Made by a program: the position numbers and the translations under genes
Shown here: positions 1-8,726 of the stretch, piece after piece
Numbering within the stretch: the stretch's first letter is position 1
Layout: the number at the start of each line of letters is the position of its first letter
The notes under the pieces: generated by a model
Told to the model about the DNA's origin: nothing
Database searches by the model: none
Seen by the model: the letters and a program-made list of their open reading frames with translations, nothing else
Assembly (NCBI GenBank): GCA_051000345.1
Contig: JBPCOJ010000124.1
Location: 1 to 55,648, forward strand
Length of the DNA stretch: 55,648 nt
Reading direction: 5' to 3'
DNA from: JBHENC01 sp051000345
GTDB taxonomy: Bacteria; Acidobacteriota; Blastocatellia; Pyrinomonadales; Pyrinomonadaceae

Positions 1-1
1 G

Positions 2-850
2 GCTTCGACAACAAACGTTTCGGCACGCTCGATCAACATCCGCACAGAACCGCAAGCCATCGTCTGGCTCGACGAAGTGCGGCGCGGCACGAGCGATCAA
101 TTCGGCAAACTCGACATCACGAAAGTTTCGCCCGGACGCCACGCCTTGCGCGTGCGCGCTAATGGTTTCAGCGAACGGCAACTTTCCCTTCTTCCGGCGC
201 AACGCGGCATCATTACTATTAAGCTTACGCGCACGACAGACGCTGCCGAACTCGCTTTTCAGGAAGCCGAAACACTGCGCGAGAAGGCACGCGACGACGA
301 ATCCAAGCAGGCGGCGAAAGCTGCTTACGAGCGCGCTCTTCGATTGCGTTCCGCATATCCTGCGGCGCACGTCGGACTCGCGCGCGTCATGCTCGAATTA
401 AACGACTACAACAGCGCGCTCGCAGAGATTGCCGCCGCGCGCCGCACTCGTCCCGTTTACCCGGAAGCTTCCGCCGTTGAAGGCCGCATCCTACGTGAAG
501 ACGCCGATCCTGCGGGCGCAATCACGGCCTTTCGCCGCTCGATCCGCGAAGCGCGCGGTTTTCAGCCCGAAGCCCACACGGGACTCGCGCGCGTCCTCGA
601 AGATCAGGGACAATACGCCGAAGCAACAACGGAATTTCGCACCGCCATTAATCAACTAAGCGACACGGAACCCGCGCTTTATCAATTGCTCGGCGCAGCC
701 TACGAGAAACAGCAAAACTACAAAGACGCCGTCGCCGCCTACGAAAAATATCTGCAACTCGCGCCCGAAGGAACATACGCTTCCGCCATACGTTCCTTCA
801 TCGACCAACTCAAAAAGCAAGCGGCAGAACAGCAAACGCCGCAAGTCTGA
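2..850 (+). CDS. TPR-repeat protein with PEGA-like N-terminal part (5' end missing)
   Basis: The reading frame is open from base 2, so the true start lies outside the window; 282 residues are visible. The first 60 or so (INIRTEPQAIVWLDEV, then a Pro-Gly-Arg-His turn and a valine-rich strand) resemble a PEGA-type surface repeat. From about residue 80 to the end there are four to five tetratricopeptide-like helix pairs with the usual Ala/Tyr/Pro spacing (for example AYEKYLQLAPEG near the C-terminus). TPR arrays bind partner proteins; no catalytic motif is visible. Such PEGA/TPR combinations are common in Acidobacteriota kinases and secreted proteins, so the missing N-terminus could hold another domain. 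Function unknown. Confidence 0.75.
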   Translation, partial: ASTTNVSARSINIRTEPQAIVWLDEVRRGTSDQFGKLDITKVSPGRHALRVRANGFSERQLSLLPAQRGIITIKLTRTTDAAELAFQEAETLREKARDDESKQAAKAAYERALRLRSAYPAAHVGLARVMLELNDYNSALAEIAAARRTRPVYPEASAVEGRILREDADPAGAITAFRRSIREARGFQPEAHTGLARVLEDQGQYAEATTEFRTAINQLSDTEPALYQLLGAAYEKQQNYKDAVAAYEKYLQLAPEGTYASAIRSFIDQLKKQAAEQQTPQV

Positions 851-885
851 TTACAAATCAAGGCCGACTACCGACTATAAAATTT

Positions 886-2094
886 ATGACATCACCAATG
901 CTTTCCGATCATCGTTACGTTTCACACAAAGCGAGCCGCTTCACCGAATCAGTAATCCGCGAAATGACGCGCGAGGCTTTGAAGCATAAAGCCGTTAATC
1001 TCTCGCAGGGCTTCCCGGACTTCGCCGCGCCGGAAGACATTAAGCGCGCCGCGATGAACGCGATTGCCGACGACGTGAATCAATATGCGATTACTTGGGG
1101 AGCGCGTGATTTTCGTGAAGCGATTGCACGCAAGACAAAGTGGTATCTTGGATTGGATGTCGATCCTGAAACGGAAATCACAGTCACATGCGGCTCTACG
1201 GAAGGCATGATCGCAGCGATGATGGCGACGGTTGACGCGGGCGAGGAAGTGGTTATCTTCGAGCCGTTTTATGAGAACTACGCGCCGGATGCGATTCTCT
1301 CCGATGCGCGCCCGCGTTATGTTCCGCTTCGCGCGCCGGATTGGAGTTTTGACCGAGAGGAACTGCGCGCGGCCTTCAATGAAAAAACAAAAGCGATTAT
1401 CATTTGCAATCCGAACAATCCGACGGGAAAGGTTTTCACCCCAGACGAACTCTCCTTCATCGCCGAATTGTGCAAGGAATTCGACGCGCTGTGCTTCACC
1501 GATGAAATCTACGAGCACATTCTTTACGAGCGCGACGGCGAGCAGCTAAAGCACACGTCAATCGCGCAACTCGAAGGAATGCGCGAGCGCACAGTAATCG
1601 TTAATTCGATGTCGAAGACGTATTCGGTGACGGGCTGGCGCGTCGGCTACTGCATCGCTCCGCCCGCTATCACAAACGCGATTCGCAAAGTCCACGACTT
1701 TTTGACCGTCGGCGCTGCCGCTCCGCTGCAAACCGCTGGCGCTTACGCTCTCGCGCTTCCGCCGGAATATTACGAAAAGTTAAGCGCCGATTATGCGATG
1801 CGGCGCGACATGCTTGTGCCTGTGCTTGAAGAAGCGGGCTTCGGCGTGTTTCGTCCAGACGGCGCGTACTATGTGATGACGGACATCAGCCCTTTCGGTT
1901 TCGCGTCCGACATCGAATTTACGCGCTATCTCATGCGCGAGATCGGCGTCGCGTGCGTCCCCGGCTCATCCTTTTACAGCGATGCTTCAACGACTAATCG
2001 CGGCGCGCAGCAAGTGCGTTTCTGTTTCTGCAAAAAGGATGAAACGTTGCAGGCGGCGGCGGAGAGACTCGGCAAGCTGAGCACAAAAATCTAA
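886..2094 (+). CDS. PLP-dependent class I/II aminotransferase
   Basis: This 402-residue protein is a fold-type I aminotransferase. Visible hallmarks are SQGFPDF (residues 40-46), NPNNPTGK (175-182), the DEIYE segment near 206-210 that holds the PLP-contacting Asp, and SMSKTYSVTGWRVGY with the Schiff-base lysine at K244. The QGFPDF signature is typical of the methionine/kynurenine-glutamine aminotransferase branch (YbdL and KAT-like) rather than classical AspC, so an amino-acid:2-oxoacid transaminase with aromatic or methionine preference is likely. The substrate cannot be fixed from sequence. An alternative ATG lies five codons downstream at 901. The gene follows the TPR gene by 35 bp and may be cotranscribed. 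Confidence 0.9.
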   Translation: MTSPMLSDHRYVSHKASRFTESVIREMTREALKHKAVNLSQGFPDFAAPEDIKRAAMNAIADDVNQYAITWGARDFREAIARKTKWYLGLDVDPETEITVTCGSTEGMIAAMMATVDAGEEVVIFEPFYENYAPDAILSDARPRYVPLRAPDWSFDREELRAAFNEKTKAIIICNPNNPTGKVFTPDELSFIAELCKEFDALCFTDEIYEHILYERDGEQLKHTSIAQLEGMRERTVIVNSMSKTYSVTGWRVGYCIAPPAITNAIRKVHDFLTVGAAAPLQTAGAYALALPPEYYEKLSADYAMRRDMLVPVLEEAGFGVFRPDGAYYVMTDISPFGFASDIEFTRYLMREIGVACVPGSSFYSDASTTNRGAQQVRFCFCKKDETLQAAAERLGKLSTKI

Positions 2095-2234
2095 AAGCGA
2101 AAATCTTAAAACACACGCTCGCCGTCTCGAATAATATACGCCTGAACGATATGCCGCTTGACTTCCCGATTCTTATGGCATAAGAAAATGCCTCTGTTCT
2201 ATTGATCCAAAATACAGTTAGTGGAGACTCGAAA

Positions 2235-2675
2235 ATGTGGAAAGAGTTTAGAGCGTTCGTCAATCGCGGAAATGTTTTAGACCTTGCTGTCGCCGTCATC
2301 ATCGCGGGAGCATTCGGCAAAATCGTTACGTCGCTCGTCGAAGGAATCATCATGCCGCCCGTCGGATTGATACTCGGCAGAGTTGACTTCGCAAGTTTGT
2401 TCTTTGTGCTGAACAACGCAAAGGGAACGCCCGTGTCTTTAGCCGATGCCAAAGCAAAAGGCATCCCTGTTCTCGCTTACGGCCAGTTCATTAACGACAT
2501 CATCGCTTTCCTCATCGTCGCCTTCGTGGTGTTCTTAATCGTCCGGCAAGTTAATAGGCGGAAGGCTAAACCGGAAGCGGAGATTACGACGAAGGGCTGC
2601 CCGTACTGCTTATCGACAATTCCGCTCAAAGCGACGCGCTGCGCCGAATGTTGTGTTGATTTGCAGGCTGCTTAA
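2235..2675 (+). CDS. mscL: Large-conductance mechanosensitive channel MscL with zinc-ribbon-like tail
   Basis: MscL forms a pentameric inner-membrane pore that opens under turgor stress and releases solutes during hypo-osmotic shock. The 146-residue product starts MWKEFRAFVNRGNVLDLAVA, the conserved amphipathic S1 and TM1 entry; TM1 spans about 15-40 and TM2 about 83-103. The start is the ATG at 2235, preceded by GTGGAG at 2221-2226; the longer TTG frame at 2202 is less likely. After TM2 the basic linker VNRRKAK leads to CPYC at 122-125 and CAECC at 136-140, a zinc-ribbon-like pair in place of the plain helical bundle of E. coli MscL. Confidence 0.95.
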   Translation: MWKEFRAFVNRGNVLDLAVAVIIAGAFGKIVTSLVEGIIMPPVGLILGRVDFASLFFVLNNAKGTPVSLADAKAKGIPVLAYGQFINDIIAFLIVAFVVFLIVRQVNRRKAKPEAEITTKGCPYCLSTIPLKATRCAECCVDLQAA

Positions 2676-2715
2676 ACACGGCGCTTGAAGAATTGCGAAC
2701 TCGAATCGGCGTGTT

Positions 2716-3630
2716 TCAGCGCGCCGGCTCCATTGTTTTGGTGCGGATGTTGATGCCTTCGTCGGCGAGCAGAAGCAGGCGGCGCGCGTCCGTGTACATG
2801 ATGCTCGAAGGCGTGTAGGCGAGCAGGTAACGATTCTTGCGCAGTTCGTCGCAGATGGCTTTGGCGGCTTCGCGCGGTTCTGTGATGGGCAGCACGCGCC
2901 CGCCTGTGCCTTCCGCGAGTTGCGTTATGGTTTGAGTGGGCTTCGGTTGATTGCGACGCAACGCGCCGCCTGTTCTGTCTGTCGCCTGCATACAGTAAAC
3001 CGTGATGTTTTGTTTTTGCAGTTGGGCGAGAATCGAGGCGAACGATGTTTTGCTTCCGCGATCAAGGCCGTCGCTGACGATGACGACGACGCGTTTTTGT
3101 CCTGTGTTATTGAACGGAGTGAGCGCTTGATCTGTGACGGCGGCGAGTGCGTCGAAGAGATGCGGGTCGCCTTTTTTGCGAAACGTGCGCAGCGAGGCTT
3201 CGATCTTTTTCGCGTCGTCCGTCCAATCGGCGACGATCTCCGGTTGCTCATCGTAGCCGACGATCAGGATTTTATCGCCGTCGTAAATTTCATAAGCGAA
3301 CTCGCGCGCCGCCGCTTCGAGCTTTTCCACGTCGGCGCGAATCGTCAGAGAATTATCGACGAGCAGCACGATGCGCGCGGGCGAAGGGTCTGGCGTAAAG
3401 CTCTTGATAATTTGCTCTATGCCGCCGTCGTAAAGCGAGAGTTGTTTGATGTTCAAAGGCTCGCCCGAATTACTCGAATCATCTGCGCGTGTGGCGACGA
3501 CGTTCAATATCGAACTGCTTTCATTTGCCGGGCGCGGATGCCTTCCGGCCTGCCCGAAGGCTTGCGCCGCGCACAAAGCGAGTGAAGCGAAGATAATAAG
3601 AAAGCGCGAGGTTCGTTGAAAATGTGTCAT
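2716..3630 (-). CDS. VWFA-related Acidobacterial domain protein
   Basis: This 304-residue exported protein starts at the ATG at 3630, giving a clean signal peptide (MTHFQRTSRFLIIFASLALC, then AAQAFGQ). The longer ORF running upstream lacks a signal and overlaps the fmdB-like gene. A von Willebrand factor A domain follows, with a MIDAS-like DNSLT near residue 95 and a second-strand VVVIVSDGLDRGS. The layout (VWFA, then a RYLLAYTPSS strand near the end) is that of the TIGR03436-type family abundant in Acidobacteriota. Function is unknown; extracytoplasmic protein binding is a family-level guess. It is one of six in this window and the shortest. Confidence 0.85.
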   Translation of the reverse strand: MTHFQRTSRFLIIFASLALCAAQAFGQAGRHPRPANESSSILNVVATRADDSSNSGEPLNIKQLSLYDGGIEQIIKSFTPDPSPARIVLLVDNSLTIRADVEKLEAAAREFAYEIYDGDKILIVGYDEQPEIVADWTDDAKKIEASLRTFRKKGDPHLFDALAAVTDQALTPFNNTGQKRVVVIVSDGLDRGSKTSFASILAQLQKQNITVYCMQATDRTGGALRRNQPKPTQTITQLAEGTGGRVLPITEPREAAKAICDELRKNRYLLAYTPSSIMYTDARRLLLLADEGINIRTKTMEPAR

Positions 3631-3655
3631 TGCTTTATTTAATATTATAACTTGT

Positions 3656-4066
3656 TTAGTCGCCTGCTGCGCTGCTGCCGCCTGTGGCAGTCGATTTAGT
3701 GTTGCTCGATTTACTGCCACTCGTTTTCTTCGCGGCGGTTTTTTCTTTTCCGTCGGCGTTGTTGTCTTTGGCATTCTTCGCCGCAGGCTCGTTTGCCGCA
3801 TCAGTTTTCTTGCCGTCGCTTTTCTCGCTTGCGTCTACGCTCTGCTTGCTCTCGTCCGCGTTTGTCGCAGAGGCTCCATCAGATTTCTTGCTCGCGTAGT
3901 CCGTTACATACCAGCCTGAGCCTTTCAGTTGAAAGCTCGTGTTAGACCACTGCTTTTCCAATTGCCCGCCGCACTTCGCGCATTTCGTGAGCGGCTTGTC
4001 GGAAATCTTCTGCATGACTTCCTGATGAGCCTTGCATTTCCGGCATTCATATTCGTAAATCGGCAT
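3656..4066 (-). CDS. FmdB-family zinc ribbon protein
   Basis: A 136-residue small regulatory-type protein. MPIYEYECRKC opens a zinc ribbon with Cys8, Cys11, Cys29 and Cys32 (two CxxC pairs), the hallmark of the FmdB/CxxC_CXXC_SSSS family. The conserved GSGWY strand follows at about 50-54. From about residue 60 the chain is a low-complexity Lys/Ala/Asp/Ser tail, likely disordered; such tails are common in this family. The start at 4066 has GGAG at 4077-4080 and a good sigma-70-like promoter upstream. FmdB was named as a putative regulator near formamidase genes, but no general function is established. It is transcribed ahead of, and in the same direction as, the VWFA gene at 2716. Confidence 0.9.
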   Translation of the reverse strand: MPIYEYECRKCKAHQEVMQKISDKPLTKCAKCGGQLEKQWSNTSFQLKGSGWYVTDYASKKSDGASATNADESKQSVDASEKSDGKKTDAANEPAAKNAKDNNADGKEKTAAKKTSGSKSSNTKSTATGGSSAAGD

Positions 4067-4076
4067 CTTTAATTTT

Positions 4077-4131
4077 CTCCAAATTGATTGTTCGATAAAG
4101 TGATTATACGGGCGCGCTTCACTACCGGCAA
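4077..4131 (-). promoter_or_regulatory. Predicted sigma-70-type promoter and RBS of the fmdB-like gene
   Basis: Read on the minus strand, TTGCCG (4126-4131) is followed after exactly 17 bases by a perfect TATAAT (4103-4108). A GGAG Shine-Dalgarno lies at 4077-4080, ten bases before the ATG at 4066. This is the best promoter match in the first 10 kb. No operator or palindrome overlaps it. Confidence 0.6.
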
Positions 4132-4549
4132 CCGCGTTGCAATCTAGGATGCGTCATAATGGCAATATGATTGCGTCGTAATCATACGCCACAAAAATAA
4201 TATTCAAAACCGAATAAATTTTCTCTGCCATTCGTAGCCGTTCGATACGTTTTCCAATTGTTGCGTCCCTCAAAGCAACGTCATAGTGAACGATATTTCG
4301 CTCAAGTCGCCTTGCTTAAACGACTTACGAGCGCATGATCTAAATACATACAAATAAAGGACTTATTTGCACATATTCGATACGACTCAAGCAACCGCCG
4401 CAAGACCAATGCAATCATAGTCACGGTTATGATGAACTGCTTTTCGCAAGTTCGCCGCCACGCCGGAAGCCCCCGAATTGCGCATTACGAAATGCAAATT
4501 TTCGATGGCAACAACTAAACGCCATCGCTTCCCCGGAGATTCTGACAGC
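4132..4549. other. Gene-free gap between divergent genes
   Basis: About 420 bp between the fmdB-like promoter and the lytic transglycosylase. It is AT-richer than the flanks, with no ORF of convincing composition on either strand, no long palindrome and no RNA gene that I recognise. It must carry the promoter of the gene at 4550, but I cannot pick a convincing -35/-10 pair. GGAG at 4535-4538 is the probable RBS of that gene. Confidence 0.5.
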
Positions 4550-5194
4550 ATGAAAATTAAACGCATCGTTCCCCGCTTTCGCTCCTTCAAATTAGCTCCC
4601 TTTGCCTTAATCGGTCTTTTCCTTTTCACAAACTTAACAGGCATTTTATTCAACAACGCTTTCGCGCCCGTCGGCGTGCAAGCGAGCATTCCTACTTTTG
4701 ATCCCAATTATATTCCGGCTGACATTGCATCGTCCGGCGACCATGATCTCGACCTTATTATCTTTCAAGCAAGCGTGCGCAACGGCGTCGATCCGCGACT
4801 CATTCACGCTGTTATCCGGCAGGAATCGAACTACAAGGCCAACGCCAAATCGGGCAGCGGCGCGCAAGGCTTGATGCAGATAATTCCCTCGACCGCGCGC
4901 CGCTGGGGCTGCACGGACTCGATGGATACGGCTTCCAACGTCGAAGCCGGAACCAAACATCTGCGCTGGCTCTTAAAGCGCTTCAACGGCGATGTCACGC
5001 TCGCGCTCGCGGGCTACAACGCGGGTGAAGGTTCGGTTGATAAATACGCAGGAGTGCCGCCGTTCACCGAAACGCAGAACTACGTGCGTATCATCACGGA
5101 GCGCTACGGCAAAACATTTCATCCCTTGCTCGACCCGGAACAAGCGCGCGTCGAATTTCACCTGACTCCCGAACTCGCACAACTCACGCGTTAA
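4550..5194 (+). CDS. Lytic transglycosylase, SLT (goose-lysozyme-like) domain
   Basis: This 214-residue protein cleaves peptidoglycan glycan strands with formation of 1,6-anhydro-MurNAc ends. An N-terminal hydrophobic segment at about 16-37 after basic residues (MKIKRIVPRFRSFK) exports or anchors it. The SLT domain has the catalytic glutamate E92 in IRQESNY, then SGSGAQGLMQIIPSTA (101-116) and ALAGYNAGEG, the standard motifs of family 1 transglycosylases. The start is the ATG at 4550 with GGAG eleven bases upstream; the ORF upstream adds 24 residues of poor composition. No LysM or other wall-binding domain is present. A terminator follows at 5220. Confidence 0.92.
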   Translation: MKIKRIVPRFRSFKLAPFALIGLFLFTNLTGILFNNAFAPVGVQASIPTFDPNYIPADIASSGDHDLDLIIFQASVRNGVDPRLIHAVIRQESNYKANAKSGSGAQGLMQIIPSTARRWGCTDSMDTASNVEAGTKHLRWLLKRFNGDVTLALAGYNAGEGSVDKYAGVPPFTETQNYVRIITERYGKTFHPLLDPEQARVEFHLTPELAQLTR

Positions 5195-5219
5195 TACTTC
5201 ATCAAAAAGCGTCCGAGAT

Positions 5220-5264
5220 AAAAGCAGCGCGCGGCCTATTTATGCCCGCTCTGCTTTTTGTTTT
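5220..5264 (+). terminator. Rho-independent terminator after the transglycosylase gene
   Basis: AAAAGCAG at the left pairs with CTGCTTTT at the right. Inner GCG/CGC and GGC/GCC pairs are interrupted by single mismatches around a short AT-rich loop. A T-rich run (TTTTTGTTTT) follows directly. Confidence 0.7.
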
Positions 5265-5391
5265 AATCACTCCGCTCAATCCTGCTCGCTTTGCAAAGCC
5301 GCACACGGTTCGTTATCATCCGCAATCTGAAAACAGAAGCGATACTGTATGTTAGCTGTCAGTAAAGATGCCCCCGTGTCTTACGCACTAA

Positions 5392-5419
5392 CATCCGGCA
5401 TCCGGCATCTAGCATCTGA
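5392..5419. repeat. Four imperfect 7-bp direct repeats
   Basis: CATCCGG, CATCCGG, CATCTAG and CATCTGA lie end to end just before the start of the sigma-54 activator gene at 5425. They occupy the position where a Shine-Dalgarno sequence would be expected, and none is obvious there. Role unknown. Confidence 0.6.
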
Positions 5420-5424
5420 TTCTT

Positions 5425-7560
5425 ATGTCAACCACCGTGCAAACGCTCTCGCTCGAACGCAAAATCAGGATGCACGAAGCGCGCGAAGCGATCATTGACC
5501 GCCTCGCGCTCGATCTTCCGGCGACGATTGATCTGGATAGGTTTCTGCGCGCCATCGTTTCCGAACTCGGGCGCATGATGAACGCGGATCGCTGCGATGT
5601 CATTCAACTCGGCTCGGCTTCCGAACTGCGCATCAGCCATGAATGGCGCGCGACAGATGATGTTCCGTCGAGCCTCGGCACGGCGATTCCGCTCGACCTT
5701 AAACAACTCGCCGAACACGTTGACATCACCAAACCGATTCGCCTGAATGACACAAGCGCGCCCGGCCTCAATCACAAAGTCCGCCTGCTCGCGGCGAGTC
5801 TCGGCACGCGCTCGCTTTTAGTTGTGCCTGTCGTGCTAGGCGGCGATGTGCTCGGCCTCGTCGGTCTGCACAACACGCGCGCGCCCCGCATCTGGCTCGA
5901 TGATGAAGTTTCGTTTCTCGAATCCATCGCGCGCCAGATTGCAGTCGGTTACCAATACACGCGCCTCTACACGGACAAGCAGCGCGAAGCCGAAACCAAG
6001 CGCGCGCTTTTAGAGATTGCCAACGCTCTCAACGCGCGTTCGGATTTCGGCGAAGTCACCTCGCTCGTTTTAGATCAGGCCATCTCGCTTGTCGGCGCAG
6101 ACTATGGCGCGCTCGGCGTCGTCGATCCAACGGGCAAACGCATTAGTCTCGCCGCCTTCAAAGCCGCACCGCACGCCGCGACTGCTTCCGTGCGCGGCCT
6201 TATCGAAGAGCACGGGCAGTCGCTCGACATCTCGCAATTTCCGGCGATGATGGAAGTCCTCGCCGAAGGCAAAACCATGCGCCTTCTCGATTCCATGCTG
6301 CCGCAAACGTTTCGTTTAATTTTCAACGCGACGCTCCACGGCCGCGCCGCGCTCATTGCGCCCGTGCATATCGGCGAGCAAACTTTCGGGCTGCTCGGCC
6401 TCGTCTGGAGCGAAGCGCGCGAAGGCTTTGCGGATCACGAAGTCGCCCTTGTCGAAGGCATCGCAGACCAGATCGGAACCGCCCTCGAACGCGACCAATT
6501 ATCAGCCGAAGTGATGCGCCTCAAAAGCGCGCTTCATGCACGCCGCGCAGAGCATCGCATCATCGGACAAGCGCCGCAGATTCGCCGCGCCATCGAACTC
6601 GCCTTGAGCGTCGCCGACACGCAAACCACAGTCCTCGTTCAAGGCGAAAGCGGCACAGGCAAAGAACTGCTCGCCAACTTGATTCACTACAATTCGGGAC
6701 GCGAGGACAAGCCGTATGTGAAACTCAACTGCGGCGCGATTCCCGAAACTCTGTTGGAAAGCGAACTCTTCGGCCACGAAAAAGGCGCTTTCACGGATGC
6801 GCGCGCGCGCCGTCGCGGGCGCTTCGAGGAAGCCGACGGCGGCACGCTTTTCTTAGACGAAATCGGCGAGATGAGTTTAAGCGCGCAAGTGCGTTTGCTT
6901 CGCGTGCTTCAGGACGGCGAGCTAACGCGCGTCGGCGGCAGCGAAGTCATCAAGACGGACGTGCGTGTGATCGCCGCCTCGAACGCCGACCTTGAACGCG
7001 CGATTGAAACAAACACGTTTCGCCGCGACCTTTTTTACCGCCTCTCTGTTTTTCCGATACACCTCGTGCCGCTTCGTGAGCGCCGCGAAGACATTCACCC
7101 GCTCGTCATACATTTCCTCGAACACTTCAAACAAAAGACAGGGCGCTTCGTTCCCGGCATCTCCGCTGAAGCCTTGCGCGCATTCGTTCATTACGATTGG
7201 CCGGGCAATGTCCGCGAACTGGAGAACGCAATCGAGCGCGCCGTCATCATCGCTTCCGGGCGACAAATAGAACTCGACGATTTGCCCGAAGCCATCAGCC
7301 GCAACGTTTCCGAAGAACGCTCGCGCCTGCGCATCGAACGCCAAGACGCCGTCACCAACGAGCGCGCCGTCAGCTTTGAAGTACGCGTCCCGACACCCAT
7401 CGAAGAAATCGAACGCCGCGCCATCGCCGCGACACTCGACTACACCGGCGGCGACAAAACACGCGCCGCACGCGAACTCGGCATCGGACGCAAAACCCTC
7501 TACCGTAAACTTCAGCAATACACCGACGCAAACAAAACAGACGCGGCAGATAATCAATAA
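5425..7560 (+). CDS. Sigma-54-dependent transcriptional activator with two GAF domains
   Basis: This 711-residue bacterial enhancer-binding protein probably senses a small ligand and activates RpoN promoters. Two GAF domains occupy about 25-180 and 195-355. The AAA+ domain follows, with Walker A GESGTGKE (407-414), ELFGHEKGAFTDA (447-459), Walker B GGTLFLDEIG (472-481) and the RDLFYRLSVFPI segment. A Fis-type helix-turn-helix ends the protein (RAARELGIGRKTLYRKL). The sigma-54-contacting loop is normally GAFTGA; here it reads GAFTDA. There is no receiver domain, so control is by GAF ligand or redox rather than phosphorylation. Target genes are unknown. The architecture resembles FhlA/NorR-type regulators. 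Confidence 0.93.
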   Translation: MSTTVQTLSLERKIRMHEAREAIIDRLALDLPATIDLDRFLRAIVSELGRMMNADRCDVIQLGSASELRISHEWRATDDVPSSLGTAIPLDLKQLAEHVDITKPIRLNDTSAPGLNHKVRLLAASLGTRSLLVVPVVLGGDVLGLVGLHNTRAPRIWLDDEVSFLESIARQIAVGYQYTRLYTDKQREAETKRALLEIANALNARSDFGEVTSLVLDQAISLVGADYGALGVVDPTGKRISLAAFKAAPHAATASVRGLIEEHGQSLDISQFPAMMEVLAEGKTMRLLDSMLPQTFRLIFNATLHGRAALIAPVHIGEQTFGLLGLVWSEAREGFADHEVALVEGIADQIGTALERDQLSAEVMRLKSALHARRAEHRIIGQAPQIRRAIELALSVADTQTTVLVQGESGTGKELLANLIHYNSGREDKPYVKLNCGAIPETLLESELFGHEKGAFTDARARRRGRFEEADGGTLFLDEIGEMSLSAQVRLLRVLQDGELTRVGGSEVIKTDVRVIAASNADLERAIETNTFRRDLFYRLSVFPIHLVPLRERREDIHPLVIHFLEHFKQKTGRFVPGISAEALRAFVHYDWPGNVRELENAIERAVIIASGRQIELDDLPEAISRNVSEERSRLRIERQDAVTNERAVSFEVRVPTPIEEIERRAIAATLDYTGGDKTRAARELGIGRKTLYRKLQQYTDANKTDAADNQ

Positions 7561-7639
7561 TTAACCGCTTCGCATTTGCAACGAGATACACTATTTTTTA
7601 CTTAACTTGCCGGAGAACGTTCGGTCTAAGGGGATAACA

Positions 7640-8431
7640 ATGGCAGTGCATCAACAATCGGACGAACTCAACAAAGGTGACTGGATGAGCAAGGTGCCGC
7701 AGGTCACGCTTATGTTTTGGGTCATTAAGATATTCGCGACGACGCTCGGAGAGACGGGCGGCGACGCTGTTACTATGACGTGGAAGCTCGGCTATGCCGT
7801 CGGTAGCATTATCTTTCTCGGGTTCTTCGCCGTCACGCTTGCCGCTCAGGTTGCATCGAAGCGTTATCATCCGTTTGTTTACTGGGCAGTTGTGGTCGCG
7901 ACCACAACTGTCGGCACGACGATGTCGGATTACCTTGACCGCACAATCGGGCTGGGCTATGTCAAGTCATCAATCATATTGTTGTGTGGTGTCCTTGCCA
8001 TCCTCTTCGTGTGGCGTCTCGTCATGGGACGACTTGAGTTCGAGAATATAATTAACAGGAAGGATGAAATCTTCTACTGGGTGACGATACTTGTATCAAA
8101 CACGCTCGGCACGGCGCTCGGTGATTTCGCTGCCAACGATGCAGGTCTCGGGTTCGAGCGCGGCGCGCTTGTTTTCGCCGGACTGATCGCGCTCGTCGCG
8201 GCGGCGCACTATTTCACAAAGATTTCGGACAGCGTACTCTTCTGGGCGGCCTATGTTCTGACGCGGCCACTCGGAGCCACGCTCGGCGATACCTTGACGA
8301 AACCCAACGCTGAAGGTGGCCTTGCGCTGAGCCGCATTACATCGTCGCTCGTTATCGCGGCGATTATGATAGTGATGGTATTTCTGACTTATAGAAAGTC
8401 GGAAAAGTCTCTTGTCTCTTCTAACCATTAA
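7640..8431 (+). CDS. DUF347-repeat integral membrane protein
   Basis: This 263-residue polytopic membrane protein starts at the ATG at 7640, with AAGGGG at 7628-7633 as a strong RBS. The chain carries four copies of a Gly/Asp motif between membrane helices: TTLGETGGD, TTVGTTMSD, NTLGTALGD and RPLGATLGD. This is the DUF347 (COG4705-like) repeat pattern. About eight transmembrane helices are visible. The repeated acidic Gly-Asp turns inside the membrane suggest a transporter built from internal duplications, but no substrate is established and none is suggested by the neighbours. It stands alone between the sigma-54 activator and the YtxH-like gene. Confidence 0.85.
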   Translation: MAVHQQSDELNKGDWMSKVPQVTLMFWVIKIFATTLGETGGDAVTMTWKLGYAVGSIIFLGFFAVTLAAQVASKRYHPFVYWAVVVATTTVGTTMSDYLDRTIGLGYVKSSIILLCGVLAILFVWRLVMGRLEFENIINRKDEIFYWVTILVSNTLGTALGDFAANDAGLGFERGALVFAGLIALVAAAHYFTKISDSVLFWAAYVLTRPLGATLGDTLTKPNAEGGLALSRITSSLVIAAIMIVMVFLTYRKSEKSLVSSNH

Positions 8432-8622
8432 CGAGCGTGGGATGCTGGCAACGCCGTCCAACAACCTCGTCAACCTATAACTCATTCGAGCAAAAGATTC
8501 GGCTGCGTGCTTTTCATCTTTGGACTGCCACATAATGTTGAGTGCTAATCGCATGGCATGGCGCGATTTCGGCGTTCGACGGTTCTTTCTAACCAAGCGG
8601 GCGATAAAGCAAAATCATTTCA
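8432..8622. other. Gap without a recognisable gene
   Basis: Between the DUF347 gene and the promoter of the YtxH-like gene I see no ORF of coding character, no RNA gene and no strong hairpin on either strand. Confidence 0.4.
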
Positions 8623-8652
8623 TTGCCAGACCTCTGCAGCTTTTGTTATATT
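8623..8652 (+). promoter_or_regulatory. Predicted promoter of the YtxH-like gene
   Basis: TTGCCA at 8623-8628 is followed after 17 bases by TTATAT, or after 18 by TATATT (8647-8652). It lies about 75 bp upstream of the ATG at 8727. The match is good for a sigma-70-type promoter but is not experimentally supported. Confidence 0.45.
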
Positions 8653-8726
8653 CTCGAAGTCGCGCCTTTTGAATCGATTATTCTGAAACTACCACTCGCG
8701 CGTCCTGACGTTAGGGAAACACTGTC

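Noticed and set aside
2158..2186. TTGACT with TAAGAA as an mscL promoter
   Set aside because: The -35 is fair but the -10 matches poorly, so I did not list it as a feature.
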